Assembly (NCBI GenBank): GCA_963773665.1
Contig: CAVZBZ010000001.1
Location: 1,302,001 to 1,366,000 of the forward strand
Direction of reading: 5' to 3'
DNA: 64,000 nt
From: DATJLY01 sp963773665
GTDB lineage: Bacteria; Pseudomonadota; Alphaproteobacteria; ATCC43930; CGMCC-115725
The position numbers and the translations under genes are program-made. Below the pieces are notes generated by a model. It did no database searches and had not been told where the DNA came from. It was given only the letters and a program-made list of their open reading frames with translations. Below are positions 1 to 10,741 of this stretch, in pieces. How positions within the stretch are numbered: position 1 is the stretch's first letter; the number at the start of each line of letters is the position of its first letter.

Positions 1-1
1 G

Positions 2-713
<712 letters not shown>

Positions 714-736
<23 letters not shown>

Positions 737-2157
737 TGAACTTGGTGTTGAGGAAGGCCTCGATCGCCTCGGACCCGCCCTCGGAGCCGTAGCCCGAATC
801 CTTGATGCCGCCGAACGGCGTCTCGGGCAGCGCAAGGCCGTGATGGTTGATCGACACCATGCCGCTCTCGATCGCCTCGCCGAGGCGCGCCGCAATCTTG
901 GCCGAGCGCGTGTAGGCATAAGCCGCGAGCCCGTAGGGCAGGCGGTTCGCCTCCGCCACCACCTCGTCCTCGCGCGCGAAGGATGCTATCGGCGCCAGCG
1001 GGCCGAACGGCTCCTCGTTCATGATGCGCGCCGAAAGCGGCACGTTGGTCATCACCGTGGGCTCGAAGAAGAAGCCCTTGTTGCCGATGCGGCGGCCGCC
1101 GGTCTCGATCTTGGCGCCCTTGCCTTCGGCGTCGGCGACGAAGCCCTCCATCGCCTCGATCCGGCGCGCGTGCGCCAAGGGACCCATGCGGGTTTCCTTC
1201 TCGCATGCCGTCGCCGACCTTGAGCGCCTTCGTGGCGGCGATGAATTTCTCGACGAACGGGCGATAGACGCTTTCCTGCACCAAAAACCGCGTCGGCGCG
1301 ATGCAGATCTGCCCGGCGTTGCGGAATTTGTTGGCGGAGAGAATCTTCACCGCGCTGTCGAGATCGGCGTCCTCGAACACGATCGCCGGCGCGTGCCCGC
1401 CCAATTCCATCGTCGCGCGCTTCATGTGCCGGCCGGCGAGCTCAGCCAGGTGCTTGCCGACCGCGACCGAGCCGGTGAACGACACTTTGCGGATGACGGG
1501 GTGCGGGATGAGATATTCCGAGATTTCCGCCGGCACGCCGAACACGAGATTGACCACGCCCGCCGGCAAGCCCGCCTCGACGAAGGCGCGCACGAGGCCC
1601 ATGACCGAGGCCGGCGTGTTTTCCGGCGCCTTCAGGATGATCGAGCATCCGGCCGCGACCGCGCCGGAAATTTTCCGCACCGCCTGGTTGATCGGGAAAT
1701 TCCACGGCGTGAAGGCGGCGACCGGGCCGACCGGCTCCTTCACCACGAGCTGCTGCACGCCGTCGGCGCGCGCCGGAATGATGCGGCCATAGGCGCGGCG
1801 CGCCTCTTCCGCGAACCAGTCGATGATGTCGCCGCCGGCCAAGGTCTCGAGCCGCGCCTCGAGCAAGGGCTTGCCCTGCTCGAGCACCATCCATTCGGCG
1901 ATCTCGTCGGCCTTCGCGCGGACGTTGTCGGCGGCCTTGCGCATGAGCTTGTAGCGCTCGTGCGCCGAAACCTTGCGCCACGCTGCGAACCCCTTGGCCG
2001 CCGCGGCGAGCGCACGGTCGAGATCGGCGCGGCCCGCATGCGGCACCTGGCCCACCGGCTCGCCGGTCGCGGGATTGAGCACGGGCTCGGATTTGCCGCC
2101 CGTCCCCTTGGTCCATTCGCCGTCGATGTGGAGGAGAATCTCGGGATAGCTCGCCAT
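714..2157 (-). pseudogene. gabD: NAD(P)-dependent succinate-semialdehyde dehydrogenase, one frameshift
   Basis: Aldehyde dehydrogenase superfamily, about 480 residues when repaired. It starts MASYPEILLHIDGEW and carries the motifs TPWNFPINQ, FTGSVAVGK, the catalytic Glu in ELGGHAP and the catalytic Cys in NAGQICIAPTR. Motifs and length fit succinate-semialdehyde dehydrogenase, which oxidises the product of GABA transamination to succinate, though another semialdehyde is possible. The frame breaks near 1193-1195 (minus-strand GGAAACC where GGAACC restores GMREGTRMGPLAHARR) by one extra base, and then continues without further damage to the stop at 714. A single indel in otherwise perfect sequence points to sequence error or very recent mutation. 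Its tail overlaps pspF by 23 bp, convergent. Confidence 0.8.
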
Positions 2158-2271
2158 ACCTGCCTCCGCCGCGTTAATTGCGAGGGTGGTAGCAGAGTTG
2201 GACCCGGAGGTCACGCGACCGCCCTGCTGGCCGTGCTAGGCTCGCCGCAAACAGGATGAAGGAGGCACGAC

Positions 2272-2643
2272 ATGTCACACGGCGCATTCATGTGGAACGA
2301 GTTGATGACCGCCGACGTCGAGAAGGCGAAATCCTTCTACGCCAAGACGATCGGCTGGACGATCGAGGAAATGAAGATGCCGAACGGCAGCTATTGGATC
2401 GCCAAGGTCGGCGGCACGCCGGTCGCCGGCATGATGAACATGACGGGCATGGTGCCGCCCGGCACGGCGCCGCACTGGTTCTCCTATCTCGAGGTCGACG
2501 ACGTCGATCGGCGCGTCAAGGATGTGGAGACGAACGGCGGCAAAATCCACCGCGCGCCGTTCGACATCCCCGATGTCGGGCGGATCGCCATCGTCGCCGA
2601 TGCGACCGGCGCCATGGTCGGGCTGATGACACCGAAGCGCTGA
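2272..2643 (+). CDS. VOC family (glyoxalase-like) protein
   Basis: A 123-residue single vicinal-oxygen-chelate domain. It begins SHGAFMWNELMTADVEKAKSFYAKTIGW, typical of the small glyoxalase/bleomycin-resistance-like family with WNEL at the first metal-ligand strand, and ends ATGAMVGLMTPKR. A ribosome site (AGGAGG) lies 6-7 bases before the ATG. It is divergent from the aldehyde dehydrogenase gene and convergent with the VOC-LLM-MFS operon. The substrate is unknown. Confidence 0.75.
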   Translation: MSHGAFMWNELMTADVEKAKSFYAKTIGWTIEEMKMPNGSYWIAKVGGTPVAGMMNMTGMVPPGTAPHWFSYLEVDDVDRRVKDVETNGGKIHRAPFDIPDVGRIAIVADATGAMVGLMTPKR

Positions 2644-2646
2644 GCC

Positions 2647-3489
2647 TTATTTCGCCGGCTGGAGCGTTTCGAGGCGCGCCTTGGTGCGCGCCTTCTCCTC
2701 GTCCATGCCGCGCTTGCCGGTGGTGAGGTCGTAGCGGTTGCCGTCGATGTCGTGGCCAGCATCCTCGACGAACGGCCGGTCGATCGTCGGATTTTCCGCG
2801 CGAGGATCCTTCGGCGGCAAGCCGCGCGCGACCAGCGCCGCATAGATTTTCGGCTTCGCGTCCTGCGCGAGCGTGAAGCCCCAATGATGGATGCCGCTTG
2901 GCGCCTTCGCGTTCTTGCGGCTGATGAGGGCGACATCGACATAGCCGTCCGTCACCCACACGTCGCCCTGGCTCGCGCCGGTGACCTTCAGGCCGAACAC
3001 CTCGCCATAGAACTTCGCGAGGCGCGAGGGATCGTCCGAGAAGATGGCGATGTGCTTGATCTTGGGCGCGTCGCTCTTGCCATCGCCCGAGCTTGCCGAC
3101 ATGCCGCCTTCGCGCATCTTGCGCATGCCGGTCGAGAGGTCGAAGCGGTTGCCGTCGGGGTCGATTACCGCATCCTCGGCATAAGGCCGGTGCGCCTCGG
3201 GCGAATCGACATAGGGGCTGTAGATTTTGGAGCCATGCTCCTTGAGCCGCGCCACGACGCCGGGTTTCTCCGCTTCGTCGACGGTGAAGCCCCAATGATG
3301 GATGCCGGGCTTGCGGTTCGCCCGCCCGAGCACCGGCAGCAGCGCAATGTCCATGTAGCCGTCGGTGACCCAGGCTGCGCCGTTGTCGGCGACGCCGGTG
3401 GTGGTGGTGCCGAATATTTCGGCATAGAAATCGGCGAGCCGCTTGGGATTCTCGGAGAAGATTGCGATGTGGCGGATCTTGGCGGCCAT
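2647..3489 (-). CDS. two-domain VOC family dioxygenase-like protein
   Basis: 280 residues with two tandem VOC modules. Each module starts with the same phrase, K(I/H)RHIAIFS or KIKHIAIFSDDP, and carries the repeated IHHWGFT and a DPDGNR / DIDGNRYDL metal-ligand strand, so the protein is an internal duplication. It lies 11 bases after the LLM monooxygenase and is last in a likely operon with the MFS carrier and that flavoprotein. I infer a ring-opening or isomerising step on whatever compound the operon degrades; the substrate cannot be read from the sequence. Confidence 0.75.
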   Translation of the reverse strand: MAAKIRHIAIFSENPKRLADFYAEIFGTTTTGVADNGAAWVTDGYMDIALLPVLGRANRKPGIHHWGFTVDEAEKPGVVARLKEHGSKIYSPYVDSPEAHRPYAEDAVIDPDGNRFDLSTGMRKMREGGMSASSGDGKSDAPKIKHIAIFSDDPSRLAKFYGEVFGLKVTGASQGDVWVTDGYVDVALISRKNAKAPSGIHHWGFTLAQDAKPKIYAALVARGLPPKDPRAENPTIDRPFVEDAGHDIDGNRYDLTTGKRGMDEEKARTKARLETLQPAK

Positions 3490-3500
3490 GGCGTCCTCCT

Positions 3501-4832
3501 CTAGCGTTTGGCGAAGAACCGGTTCTCCGGGCGCGGCAGGCCCAGATTCTCGCGCAGCGTTTTGCCCTCGTATTCGCGGCGGAAGAGACCGCGGCGCTGC
3601 AATTCGGGGACGAGGCGGTCGACCACGTCGTCGAGCCCTTGCGGCAGATATGGTATTTGCAGCGTGAAGCCGTCGCTCGCGCGCGTCTCGAGCCATTCCT
3701 CCATCTGGTCGGCGATCGTCCGGGGCGTGCCGAGCATGGCGAGCCCGGCATGGCCGCCCAAACGCTGCGCCAGCTGGCGCACGGTAAAACCTTCGCGCTG
3801 CGCCAGCGCGATCGCGCGCTCGCGCCCGCTTTTGCTGGCGTTCGATTCCGGAATTTCGGGCAGCGGCTTGTCGGGATCGAAGCGCGACGCATCGGTGCCG
3901 AGCGCGATCGACAGCGCGGCGATGGACGATGCGTAATGCACGAGCGAATCGAGTTTCTGGCGCTTGGCCTGCGCCTCCTCGAGCGAATCGCCGACATAGA
4001 TCATGCAGCCGGGCAGGATCTTCATGTGCTCGGGATCGCGCCCGAGTTTCTGCATACGGCCTTTCACGTCGGCATAGAAGGCGCGGCCCACTTCGATGCT
4101 GCCCTGCGCGGTGAAGACGGCCTCGGCCGTCTCGGCGGCAAGCTGGCGGCCCGCTTCGCTGGCGCCGGCCTGGACGATCACGGGCCAGCCCTGCACCGGG
4201 CGCGCGATATTGAGCGGCCCGCGCACGTTGAAATATTTGCCCTTGTGGTCGAGCACGTGGAGCCGGTCGGGATCGAAATAGACGCCGCGCTCGACGTCGC
4301 GGATGAACGCGTCCTCGGCCCAGCTGTCCCACAGCCCGGTCACGACCTCGACGAATTCGCGCGCGCGCGCATAGCGCTCGCCATGCTCCAGGTGATCCTC
4401 GAAGCCGAAATTGCGCGAGGCATCGGGGTTGGACGTGGTGACGACGTTCCACCCGGCGCGCCCGCCGCTCAGATGGTCGAGCGAGGCAAAGCGCCGCGCG
4501 ACGTGATAGGGCTCGTCGTAGGTGGTGGAGCCGGTCGCCATGAGGCCCAGATGCGTAGTCACCATGGCGAGAGCCGACAGCAGCGTGAACGGCTCGAACG
4601 AGGTCGGCGTGGCGCTGCGTTTGAGCGCGTCCATCGGCATGTTGAGCACGGCCAGGTGGTCGGCCATGAAGAAGCCGTCGATGCGGCCGCGCTCGAGCGT
4701 CTGGGCGAAGCGCTTGATGTGCTCGAAATTGAAATTGGCGTCGGGAAATGCGCCGGGATAGCGCCAGGCGGCGGTATGGAGGCTCACCGGCCGCATGAAG
4801 GCGGTGAGACGCAGTTGGCGCTGTCCGCTCAT
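3501..4832 (-). CDS. LLM-class FMN-dependent monooxygenase, NtaA/SnaA/DmoA type
   Basis: 443 residues, the usual length for the nitrilotriacetate-monooxygenase component A subgroup of the bacterial luciferase family. Motifs include the N-terminal FMRPVSLHTAAWRYPGA, FFMADHLAVL, the FMN-binding SGGRAGWNVVTTSNPDASRNFG, QAGASEAGRQLA and the C-terminal LRENLGLPRPENRF. Such enzymes use FMNH2 supplied by a separate reductase to hydroxylate or cleave C-N or C-S bonds. The small flavin reductase at 23537 is too far away to be an obvious partner. It sits between the MFS gene (43-base gap) and the two-domain VOC gene. Confidence 0.85.
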   Translation of the reverse strand: MSGQRQLRLTAFMRPVSLHTAAWRYPGAFPDANFNFEHIKRFAQTLERGRIDGFFMADHLAVLNMPMDALKRSATPTSFEPFTLLSALAMVTTHLGLMATGSTTYDEPYHVARRFASLDHLSGGRAGWNVVTTSNPDASRNFGFEDHLEHGERYARAREFVEVVTGLWDSWAEDAFIRDVERGVYFDPDRLHVLDHKGKYFNVRGPLNIARPVQGWPVIVQAGASEAGRQLAAETAEAVFTAQGSIEVGRAFYADVKGRMQKLGRDPEHMKILPGCMIYVGDSLEEAQAKRQKLDSLVHYASSIAALSIALGTDASRFDPDKPLPEIPESNASKSGRERAIALAQREGFTVRQLAQRLGGHAGLAMLGTPRTIADQMEEWLETRASDGFTLQIPYLPQGLDDVVDRLVPELQRRGLFRREYEGKTLRENLGLPRPENRFFAKR

Positions 4833-4875
4833 GTCCTCAGCTTGTCGGCGAGCGGCGCGCGGGTCAAGCGCCGCC

Positions 4876-6120
4876 TCAGGCGGGCGCCGGGCGGAGCACG
4901 TCGCGGCGCGGGTGGTCGCCCGCCATCATCTGCGCGATTCCCGCGACGATGCCGATCGAAACGCCGATCTGCCAGGCGCGGTCATAGGAGCCGAGCGCAT
5001 CGAAGATGAGGCCGCCGCCCCACACGCCGACGAACGACCCGATCTGGTGATTGAAGAAGGCGAAGCCCGAGAGCGTCGCGAGATAGCGCAGGCCGAACAT
5101 CTGCGCGACGAGCCCCTGCGTCAGCGGCACGACGCCAAGCCAGAGGAGCCCCATCACCGCGGCGAAAATGAGGGTCGAGGCCGCGGTCGCCGGCAGCATG
5201 AAATAGACCGCGAGCGCGATCGAGCGCAGCACGTAGACGAGGCCCAAAAGCACGTGCTTCGGAAAGCGGCCGCCGAGCCAGCCGAGGAGATAGCAGCCGG
5301 CGATGTTGAACATGCCGATCGTACCCAAGGCCTCGGCGCTCAGCATCGGGTTCTGGCCGCAGAGCGCGAGATATGTCGGCAGGTGCGCGGTCAGGAAGAA
5401 AAGCTGCAGCCCGCACACGAAAACCGCCGCCACCATGGTCATGTAGCCGCGGTGGTGCAGCGCCTCGCGCACCACGGCGCGGAACTCGTCGGCCGTCGCC
5501 GCGCGGGAATGCGGGTCCTGGAAACGGTCGGCGACGCCGGTGCAGAACGCCGCCGGCAGCATGGCGAACGCGATCGCGACGAAGGCGACGAGCGCGATCT
5601 GCCAGCCATGGCTCGAGATCAAGGTCTGCGCCAAGGGCGCGCACACGAAGGAGCCGACCGAGCCCATCGACGAGACCATGCCCAGGACGGTGCTGCGATG
5701 CGCCGGCGAGACGCTGCGCTGGCTTGCCGTCATGCCGAGGTTGGCGGCGGTGCAGGCGAGCGCCACGCCCATCAGCACGCCCGCGCCGAGCGTGAGCGTG
5801 ACCCAGCCGGTCGCGAAGATGGTGGCGACGAGACTGAGGATGTAGAGGACCGCGCCGCCCAGCATCACCGGCTTCAGGCCGCGGCGGTCGGCATAGGCGC
5901 CGATGAACGGCTGCGACAGGCCCCAGACGAGATTCTGAACCGCGATCGCGAAGGTGAAGTCGGAAACGGTGATGCCGAGCTCGCGCGTCATCGGCACCAT
6001 GAAGAGGCCGAGGCTCTGGCGCATGCCCATGCCGATGCTGAGCAGCGCCGACGCGCCGGCGATCACCATGATGGTTTCCGCCCGGCTCGGCTTGCCCGCC
6101 ACCGCCCTGTCAGCCGCCAA
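4876..6120 (-). CDS. MFS transporter, probable substrate importer of the LLM/VOC operon
   Basis: 414 residues with about 12 hydrophobic spans. It opens AETIMVIAGASALLSIGMGMRQSLGLFMVPM and has the MFS loop signature GAYADRRG. The GMGMRQSLGLF start is common in alphaproteobacterial carriers annotated as monocarboxylate/aromatic acid MFS members. It is first in a minus-strand run followed by the LLM monooxygenase and the VOC protein, which suggests uptake of their substrate. Confidence 0.75.
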   Translation of the reverse strand: MAADRAVAGKPSRAETIMVIAGASALLSIGMGMRQSLGLFMVPMTRELGITVSDFTFAIAVQNLVWGLSQPFIGAYADRRGLKPVMLGGAVLYILSLVATIFATGWVTLTLGAGVLMGVALACTAANLGMTASQRSVSPAHRSTVLGMVSSMGSVGSFVCAPLAQTLISSHGWQIALVAFVAIAFAMLPAAFCTGVADRFQDPHSRAATADEFRAVVREALHHRGYMTMVAAVFVCGLQLFFLTAHLPTYLALCGQNPMLSAEALGTIGMFNIAGCYLLGWLGGRFPKHVLLGLVYVLRSIALAVYFMLPATAASTLIFAAVMGLLWLGVVPLTQGLVAQMFGLRYLATLSGFAFFNHQIGSFVGVWGGGLIFDALGSYDRAWQIGVSIGIVAGIAQMMAGDHPRRDVLRPAPA

Positions 6121-6300
6121 TGCCCTGTCCTCCGACGAGCGCTATCCTACCGGCGGGTGCACGCACGCCGACGCGCATTCTGCGCATCGCTCCCCGGCGT
6201 TTGCGGCGCCCGGAGACGGGGCAAGGCGGCAGAGCAATTCAACCGAGCGCAGAAACCGTGCCGGTCGCGTGCCTGTCGGGTCCCCGTAACTGTCTCTGCC

Positions 6301-6513
6301 TCAGCGCTTTTTGAGCAACTGGTCCAGCGTCTCGACGCCCTCGCGCTTCAGCACGGACCCGAGTTTCGTATTGGCCCGGTAACCTGCGGCGAATTTCGGT
6401 CCGTATTCCTTCCGCAATGTCGCGACGAGCGTGTCGCTGCGCTTCTTGCGAATCTCGCCGTCGGCGTCCCGCTGCCGGCCGTCGAGCCCTTTGGGAAAGT
6501 GTTTCTTCGCCAT
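6301..6513 (-). CDS. small basic conserved hypothetical protein
   Basis: 70 residues from the ATG at 6513 (MAKKHFPKGLDGRQRDADGE, ending LGSVLKREGVETLDQLLKKR). It is lysine/arginine rich with no membrane span or signal. An upstream in-frame start would add ten residues, but the MAKKH start resembles small alphaproteobacterial proteins of this kind. It stands alone between the MFS gene and ettA. Function unknown. Confidence 0.55.
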   Translation of the reverse strand: MAKKHFPKGLDGRQRDADGEIRKKRSDTLVATLRKEYGPKFAAGYRANTKLGSVLKREGVETLDQLLKKR

Positions 6514-6644
6514 TTCAGCCGTACTCCCTACCCGCGTGCGCAATGCTACACCCGATTGCCGCCGTGGTCGAATTACGGCCCGCCCGGAGTCGATGCCGCT
6601 CTGCGTCGTTTGCCGCGCCGGGGCGGCTTTGCTAGAGACGCGGC

Positions 6645-8327
<1,683 letters not shown>

Positions 8328-8345
8328 GCCCGACGGCGCGCGCGC

Positions 8346-8960
8346 TCAGTGCGTGCCGGCGTCGGCGGTGGCGGCGCTGCCGAGCCGCTCGGCGAAGACG
8401 CGGTTCAGAGAGGCGACCGTGCCGCCATTGCGCTGGATCACGGACCCGATCTCGTCGCGCTCGGTCAGGGCCATGCTCACGCCGGCCACGTCGATGTCGA
8501 GGATCTTGTAGGCGCCGTCCCGGTTTGCGACGCGCCAGTCGAGCTTCAACGGCGGCGCGCCCGAAGCGCTCACGATCTCGGTCGTCACCACCGCGCCCTG
8601 GCCCTCGTCGCGCGCGCCGGTGACCTTGACCTGCTCGCCCGAATAGCTCTTGAAGCGCGCGGCGTAGGTCTGCACCACCCAGCGCTCGAACAGCCGGGCG
8701 AAGGCCTGGCGGTCGTCGTCGCTCGCGGTCAGCCAATAGCGGCCGAGCACATAGCGGGCAATCCGCGGCATGTCGAAGCCGCGCTGGAGCAGCGCCGCGA
8801 AGCGCTGCTGGCGGTCCTGGTCGTTGAGGTTCTGGTCCTTGATGACACCGATCGCCTCGGCGACCAGGCCATCGATGAAGCTGGCGGCAGCCCGCGGCTC
8901 GTCCGCCCGGGCGATCCCGATTCCGGCCAGAAGAAGGATGACCATCATCAACTTACGCAT
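8346..8960 (-). CDS. mlaC: phospholipid-binding periplasmic protein MlaC (Ttg2D family)
   Basis: 204 residues with an N-terminal signal peptide (MRKLMMVILLLAGIGIARA, then DEPRA). The MlaC fold is recognised by ALLQRGFDMPRIARYVLGRYW and the later WRVANRDGAYKILDIDVAGVSM. MlaC shuttles phospholipids between the outer membrane MlaA complex and the inner membrane MlaFEDB transporter; no other mla genes are near. The gene faces the accessory island, whose left edge lies about 90 bp upstream of this start. Confidence 0.85.
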   Translation of the reverse strand: MRKLMMVILLLAGIGIARADEPRAAASFIDGLVAEAIGVIKDQNLNDQDRQQRFAALLQRGFDMPRIARYVLGRYWLTASDDDRQAFARLFERWVVQTYAARFKSYSGEQVKVTGARDEGQGAVVTTEIVSASGAPPLKLDWRVANRDGAYKILDIDVAGVSMALTERDEIGSVIQRNGGTVASLNRVFAERLGSAATADAGTH

Positions 8961-9473
8961 GACACCCCCGGCAGGGCAGAGTCCGGCATTTTTATCAAAA
9001 TCCCATAAAGGCGGGTAGGTGCCACTCGACTTTTCCCCGTAATTCACAGCCCCAAAGATAGGGCGATCCTAGGGATGACAAACCCATGTCAATTCATAGT
9101 AGCGGCCAGACTGCCATGCGGCAGGACTCGTGTTGCCGCGTCCTTCTGACCATCACTGAGATTTCCACATGAATTTCCCGATGCATACGTTTGGGAAAAC
9201 ATGCAACTTTCGGTTTTTCCACAGTTTGGCGGGGCTTGACGTATGCCGATTCGGCATTGCATGATGCCGTCGCCTAACACTTCGAAAGGCACGGCATTAG
9301 TGGCCTTGATCGTGGGGACATCCGCCCCTCGCGCAAGGGGCTATGAAACGTGCGTAGGGAGCGCGTCGTGTGTCCTGGGGGTATCGGAGCGGCAAATGTG
9401 CCGCCCGCGTGCGCGTGCGCGTGCGCGCGCTGAGCGGAGCCCCCGCCATGCTCACCGTTTACCGAGAAACGCT
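8961..9473. other. intergenic region upstream of mlaC, no gene seen
   Basis: No credible coding sequence on either strand. It contains the candidate left edge of the island (12-bp repeat at 9049-9060), a possible promoter, and an alternating purine-pyrimidine stretch of repeated GCGTGC units at about 9406-9430. The reading frames through the last region are only low-complexity Arg/Ala. Confidence 0.5.
9236..9265 (+). promoter_or_regulatory. possible promoter with palindromic operator
   Basis: A TTGACG hexamer at 9236-9241 and a CATGAT hexamer at 9260-9265 are 18 bases apart. A perfect 13-base palindrome TGCCGATTCGGCA (9244-9256) fills the spacer, the usual place for a repressor site. No gene follows closely on the plus strand, so the target is unclear. 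Confidence 0.3.
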
Positions 9474-9560
9474 TGGTCCGGGTGATCGGATTCGAACCGA
9501 CAATGCCTGCTGGGCTCCAGCTTCCAAAGCTGGTGTGTCTACCGTTTCCACCACACCCGG
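9474..9560 (-). tRNA. class II tRNA, Leu-type body with anticodon UGG
   Basis: An 87-nt cloverleaf with encoded CCA. Acceptor CCGGGTG/CACCCGG is followed by discriminator A. The D arm is GTG-GAAACGGTAGA-CAC, like tRNA-Leu. The anticodon stem is CCAGC/GCTGG with loop TTTGGAA, the variable arm has 15 nt (AGCCCAGCAGGCATT), and the T arm is GTCGG/CCGAT with loop TTCGAAT. All stems pair, with one G-U. The long variable arm, the GGTAGA D loop and A73 fit leucine identity, but the anticodon at 9524-9526 reads UGG, which nominally decodes the Pro codon CCA. The gene call is firm; the amino acid it carries is open. Confidence 0.8.
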
Positions 9561-9655
9561 AACCACGCGTGGGGCGTGGGCCGGTGCGCCGCTTGCACGG
9601 CACACCGGCCCCGCCCCGACCAGTCGAGCGGACGCTTGGTCCGTCGGCGCGCAGA

Positions 9656-9703
9656 TTCGATCCGATTCTCGGATCGAAGTTAAGCGACCACTACATCTAG
9701 TGG
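9656..9703. repeat. two adjacent perfect hairpins
   Basis: 9656-9678 is a 10-bp stem (TTCGATCCGA / TCGGATCGAA) with a 3-base loop. 9688-9703 is a 6-bp stem (CCACTA / TAGTGG) with a 4-base loop. They lie between the tRNA and the Panacea unit. Ten bases at 9631-9640 (GCTTGGTCCG) repeat the tRNA 3' end at 9471-9480. They could be recombination sites or RNA structures; nothing decides between these. Confidence 0.4.
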
Positions 9704-9739
9704 CGAATTCCAAGGATATAGGCCGTTTTGGGTGCTGAA

Positions 9740-9907
9740 ATGAGCAGAAAAGAGGGCAAACCAGCGGCGACTCGGCGCAGCGGAGACTCGCGCGCTAAGC
9801 CCGTTTCGCTCGCGCCCCTCTCATTTGAGGACGCAATCAAAGGGCTGGCGAGTGTCAAGCCAGACTCATTGTCTCATTCGCGAAAACGCAAGGAGGGCAA
9901 GCCATGA
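9740..9907 (+). CDS. small basic protein, first gene of the Panacea unit
   Basis: 55 residues from ATG 9740. It begins MSRKEGKPAATRRSGDSRAK, contains a short hydrophobic/acidic segment LAPLSFEDAIKGLASVKP, and ends in a Lys/Arg-rich tail SRKRKEGKP. Its stop TGA overlaps the ATG of the Panacea gene (ATGA), so the two are probably translationally coupled. Small proteins of this LSFEDA..L..VKP shape are often found beside toxin-like genes, but I cannot assign a function. Confidence 0.55.
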   Translation: MSRKEGKPAATRRSGDSRAKPVSLAPLSFEDAIKGLASVKPDSLSHSRKRKEGKP

Positions 9908-10536
9908 TCCCCTCTCAATTGCGATTCCAGTTCGACCGCGAGAAATTCAAATCCGTCGTGCACTATGTGTGCGCGACGTGCGAGCCGTCGCAGCTCGGAG
10001 CGGTGAAGCTAAACAAGGTTTTGTATTTCAGTGACATGGTGCATTTCGCGACTCGCGGGGTTCCAATAACGGGCGCGGCGTACCGTAAGCGCCAGTTTGG
10101 CCCCGCCACGAATCAGCTTCTGCCTGTGCTACGGGAGCTGTACGAGTTTGGGGCCATTGATATCGAAGAAGTGGATTACTTTGGCTATCTTAAGAAGCAG
10201 TACACGAGTTGTCGGCCTCCCAACACCGCGCGGTTAAATGCCGACGAGAAGGCTCTTCTTGACGACGCGATTGATTTCGTGTGCCGTAACAACACCGCGA
10301 AGACGATAAGTGAGTTCAGCCACAACCGTGCTTGGGAGATCGCGGAACCCGGCGCAGAGTTGCCGTACCATAGCGCGTTCCTGATGTTCCCAGTGCAAGT
10401 GTCTCAGGAAGCGTTTGAGTGGGCGGCGAACGAGGCGAAGGAAATTGAAACAAAAACCGCCCGGGGGGAATCCCTGGTACGTCGAGATTTCCAATCTTTT
10501 CGAAGCCGCGTATTGGCAAAAAGCGGCGACCTATAG
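9904..10536 (+). CDS. Panacea-domain (SocA/DUF4065-like) protein, putative antitoxin
   Basis: 210 residues. The Panacea domain fills roughly residues 10-150: KLNKVLYFSD at 35-44, G-x-P-I-T-G-A-A-Y near 52-60, and QFGP at 64-67, followed by a helical part with LNADEKALLDDAIDFV. Panacea proteins (SocA of Caulobacter, PanA) are antitoxins or protease adaptors paired with unrelated toxins. The start has a good ribosome site (AAGGAGGG) and overlaps the previous stop. The tail overlaps the next gene by about 120 bases. Codon use is less GC-rich than in core genes, in keeping with transfer. Confidence 0.75.
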   Translation: MIPSQLRFQFDREKFKSVVHYVCATCEPSQLGAVKLNKVLYFSDMVHFATRGVPITGAAYRKRQFGPATNQLLPVLRELYEFGAIDIEEVDYFGYLKKQYTSCRPPNTARLNADEKALLDDAIDFVCRNNTAKTISEFSHNRAWEIAEPGAELPYHSAFLMFPVQVSQEAFEWAANEAKEIETKTARGESLVRRDFQSFRSRVLAKSGDL

Positions 10537-10741
10537 CATTGCGCCGTACCTAATCGAGAGTCTGTACGACGCTCTAATTGCAGACCCCTATAGCTGCGGC
10601 GAGCCACATCCGAATTATCCCGATGGCCGAGTCTGGGTGTGGGAGTCGCCACGCCTCCACAAAATCCCTGTCTTTTATGTGCAGTATCAAATAGAGCCGG
10701 GGATTGGGCGCGTTACGCTTTGGAGCCTAACCGTCAAGTGA
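10415..10741 (+). CDS. unknown protein paired with the Panacea gene, putative toxin
   Basis: 108 residues from a TTG start at 10415 (AGGAA six bases upstream), overlapping the Panacea gene in another frame. A later start near 10445 would give a shorter form. The conserved-looking part begins about residue 20 (WYVEISNLFEAAYWQKAATY). It has a Tyr/Glu-rich helical region and then beta-type strands (RVWVWESPRLHKIPVFYVQY, ending GRVTLWSLTVK), loosely like a ParE/RelE or small beta-rich toxin. I do not recognise the family. Position after a Panacea gene is the main reason to suspect a toxin. Its 3' end overlaps the convergent transposase by 15 bases. Confidence 0.5.
   Translation: MSGRRTRRRKLKQKPPGGNPWYVEISNLFEAAYWQKAATYSIAPYLIESLYDALIADPYSCGEPHPNYPDGRVWVWESPRLHKIPVFYVQYQIEPGIGRVTLWSLTVK

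Noticed and set aside
9406..9430. GCGTGC repeat tract as a coding or binding element
   Set aside because: It is a short alternating purine-pyrimidine run that might form Z-DNA, but nothing links it to a function.
9522..9528. Anticodon GGA (serine) in the class II tRNA
   Set aside because: Shifting the loop by one base destroys the perfect CCAGC/GCTGG stem, so UGG is the only consistent reading.
9474..9560. The same sequence read on the plus strand as tRNA-Trp (loop TTCCAAA)
   Set aside because: CCA end, D-arm GGTAGA and the T-arm sequence are only correct on the minus strand.
9474..9561. 8-bp acceptor stem suggesting a selenocysteine-type or allo-tRNA
   Set aside because: The eighth pair would use the A directly before CCA, leaving no discriminator base. 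Taking that A as position 73 gives a normal 7+5 fold.
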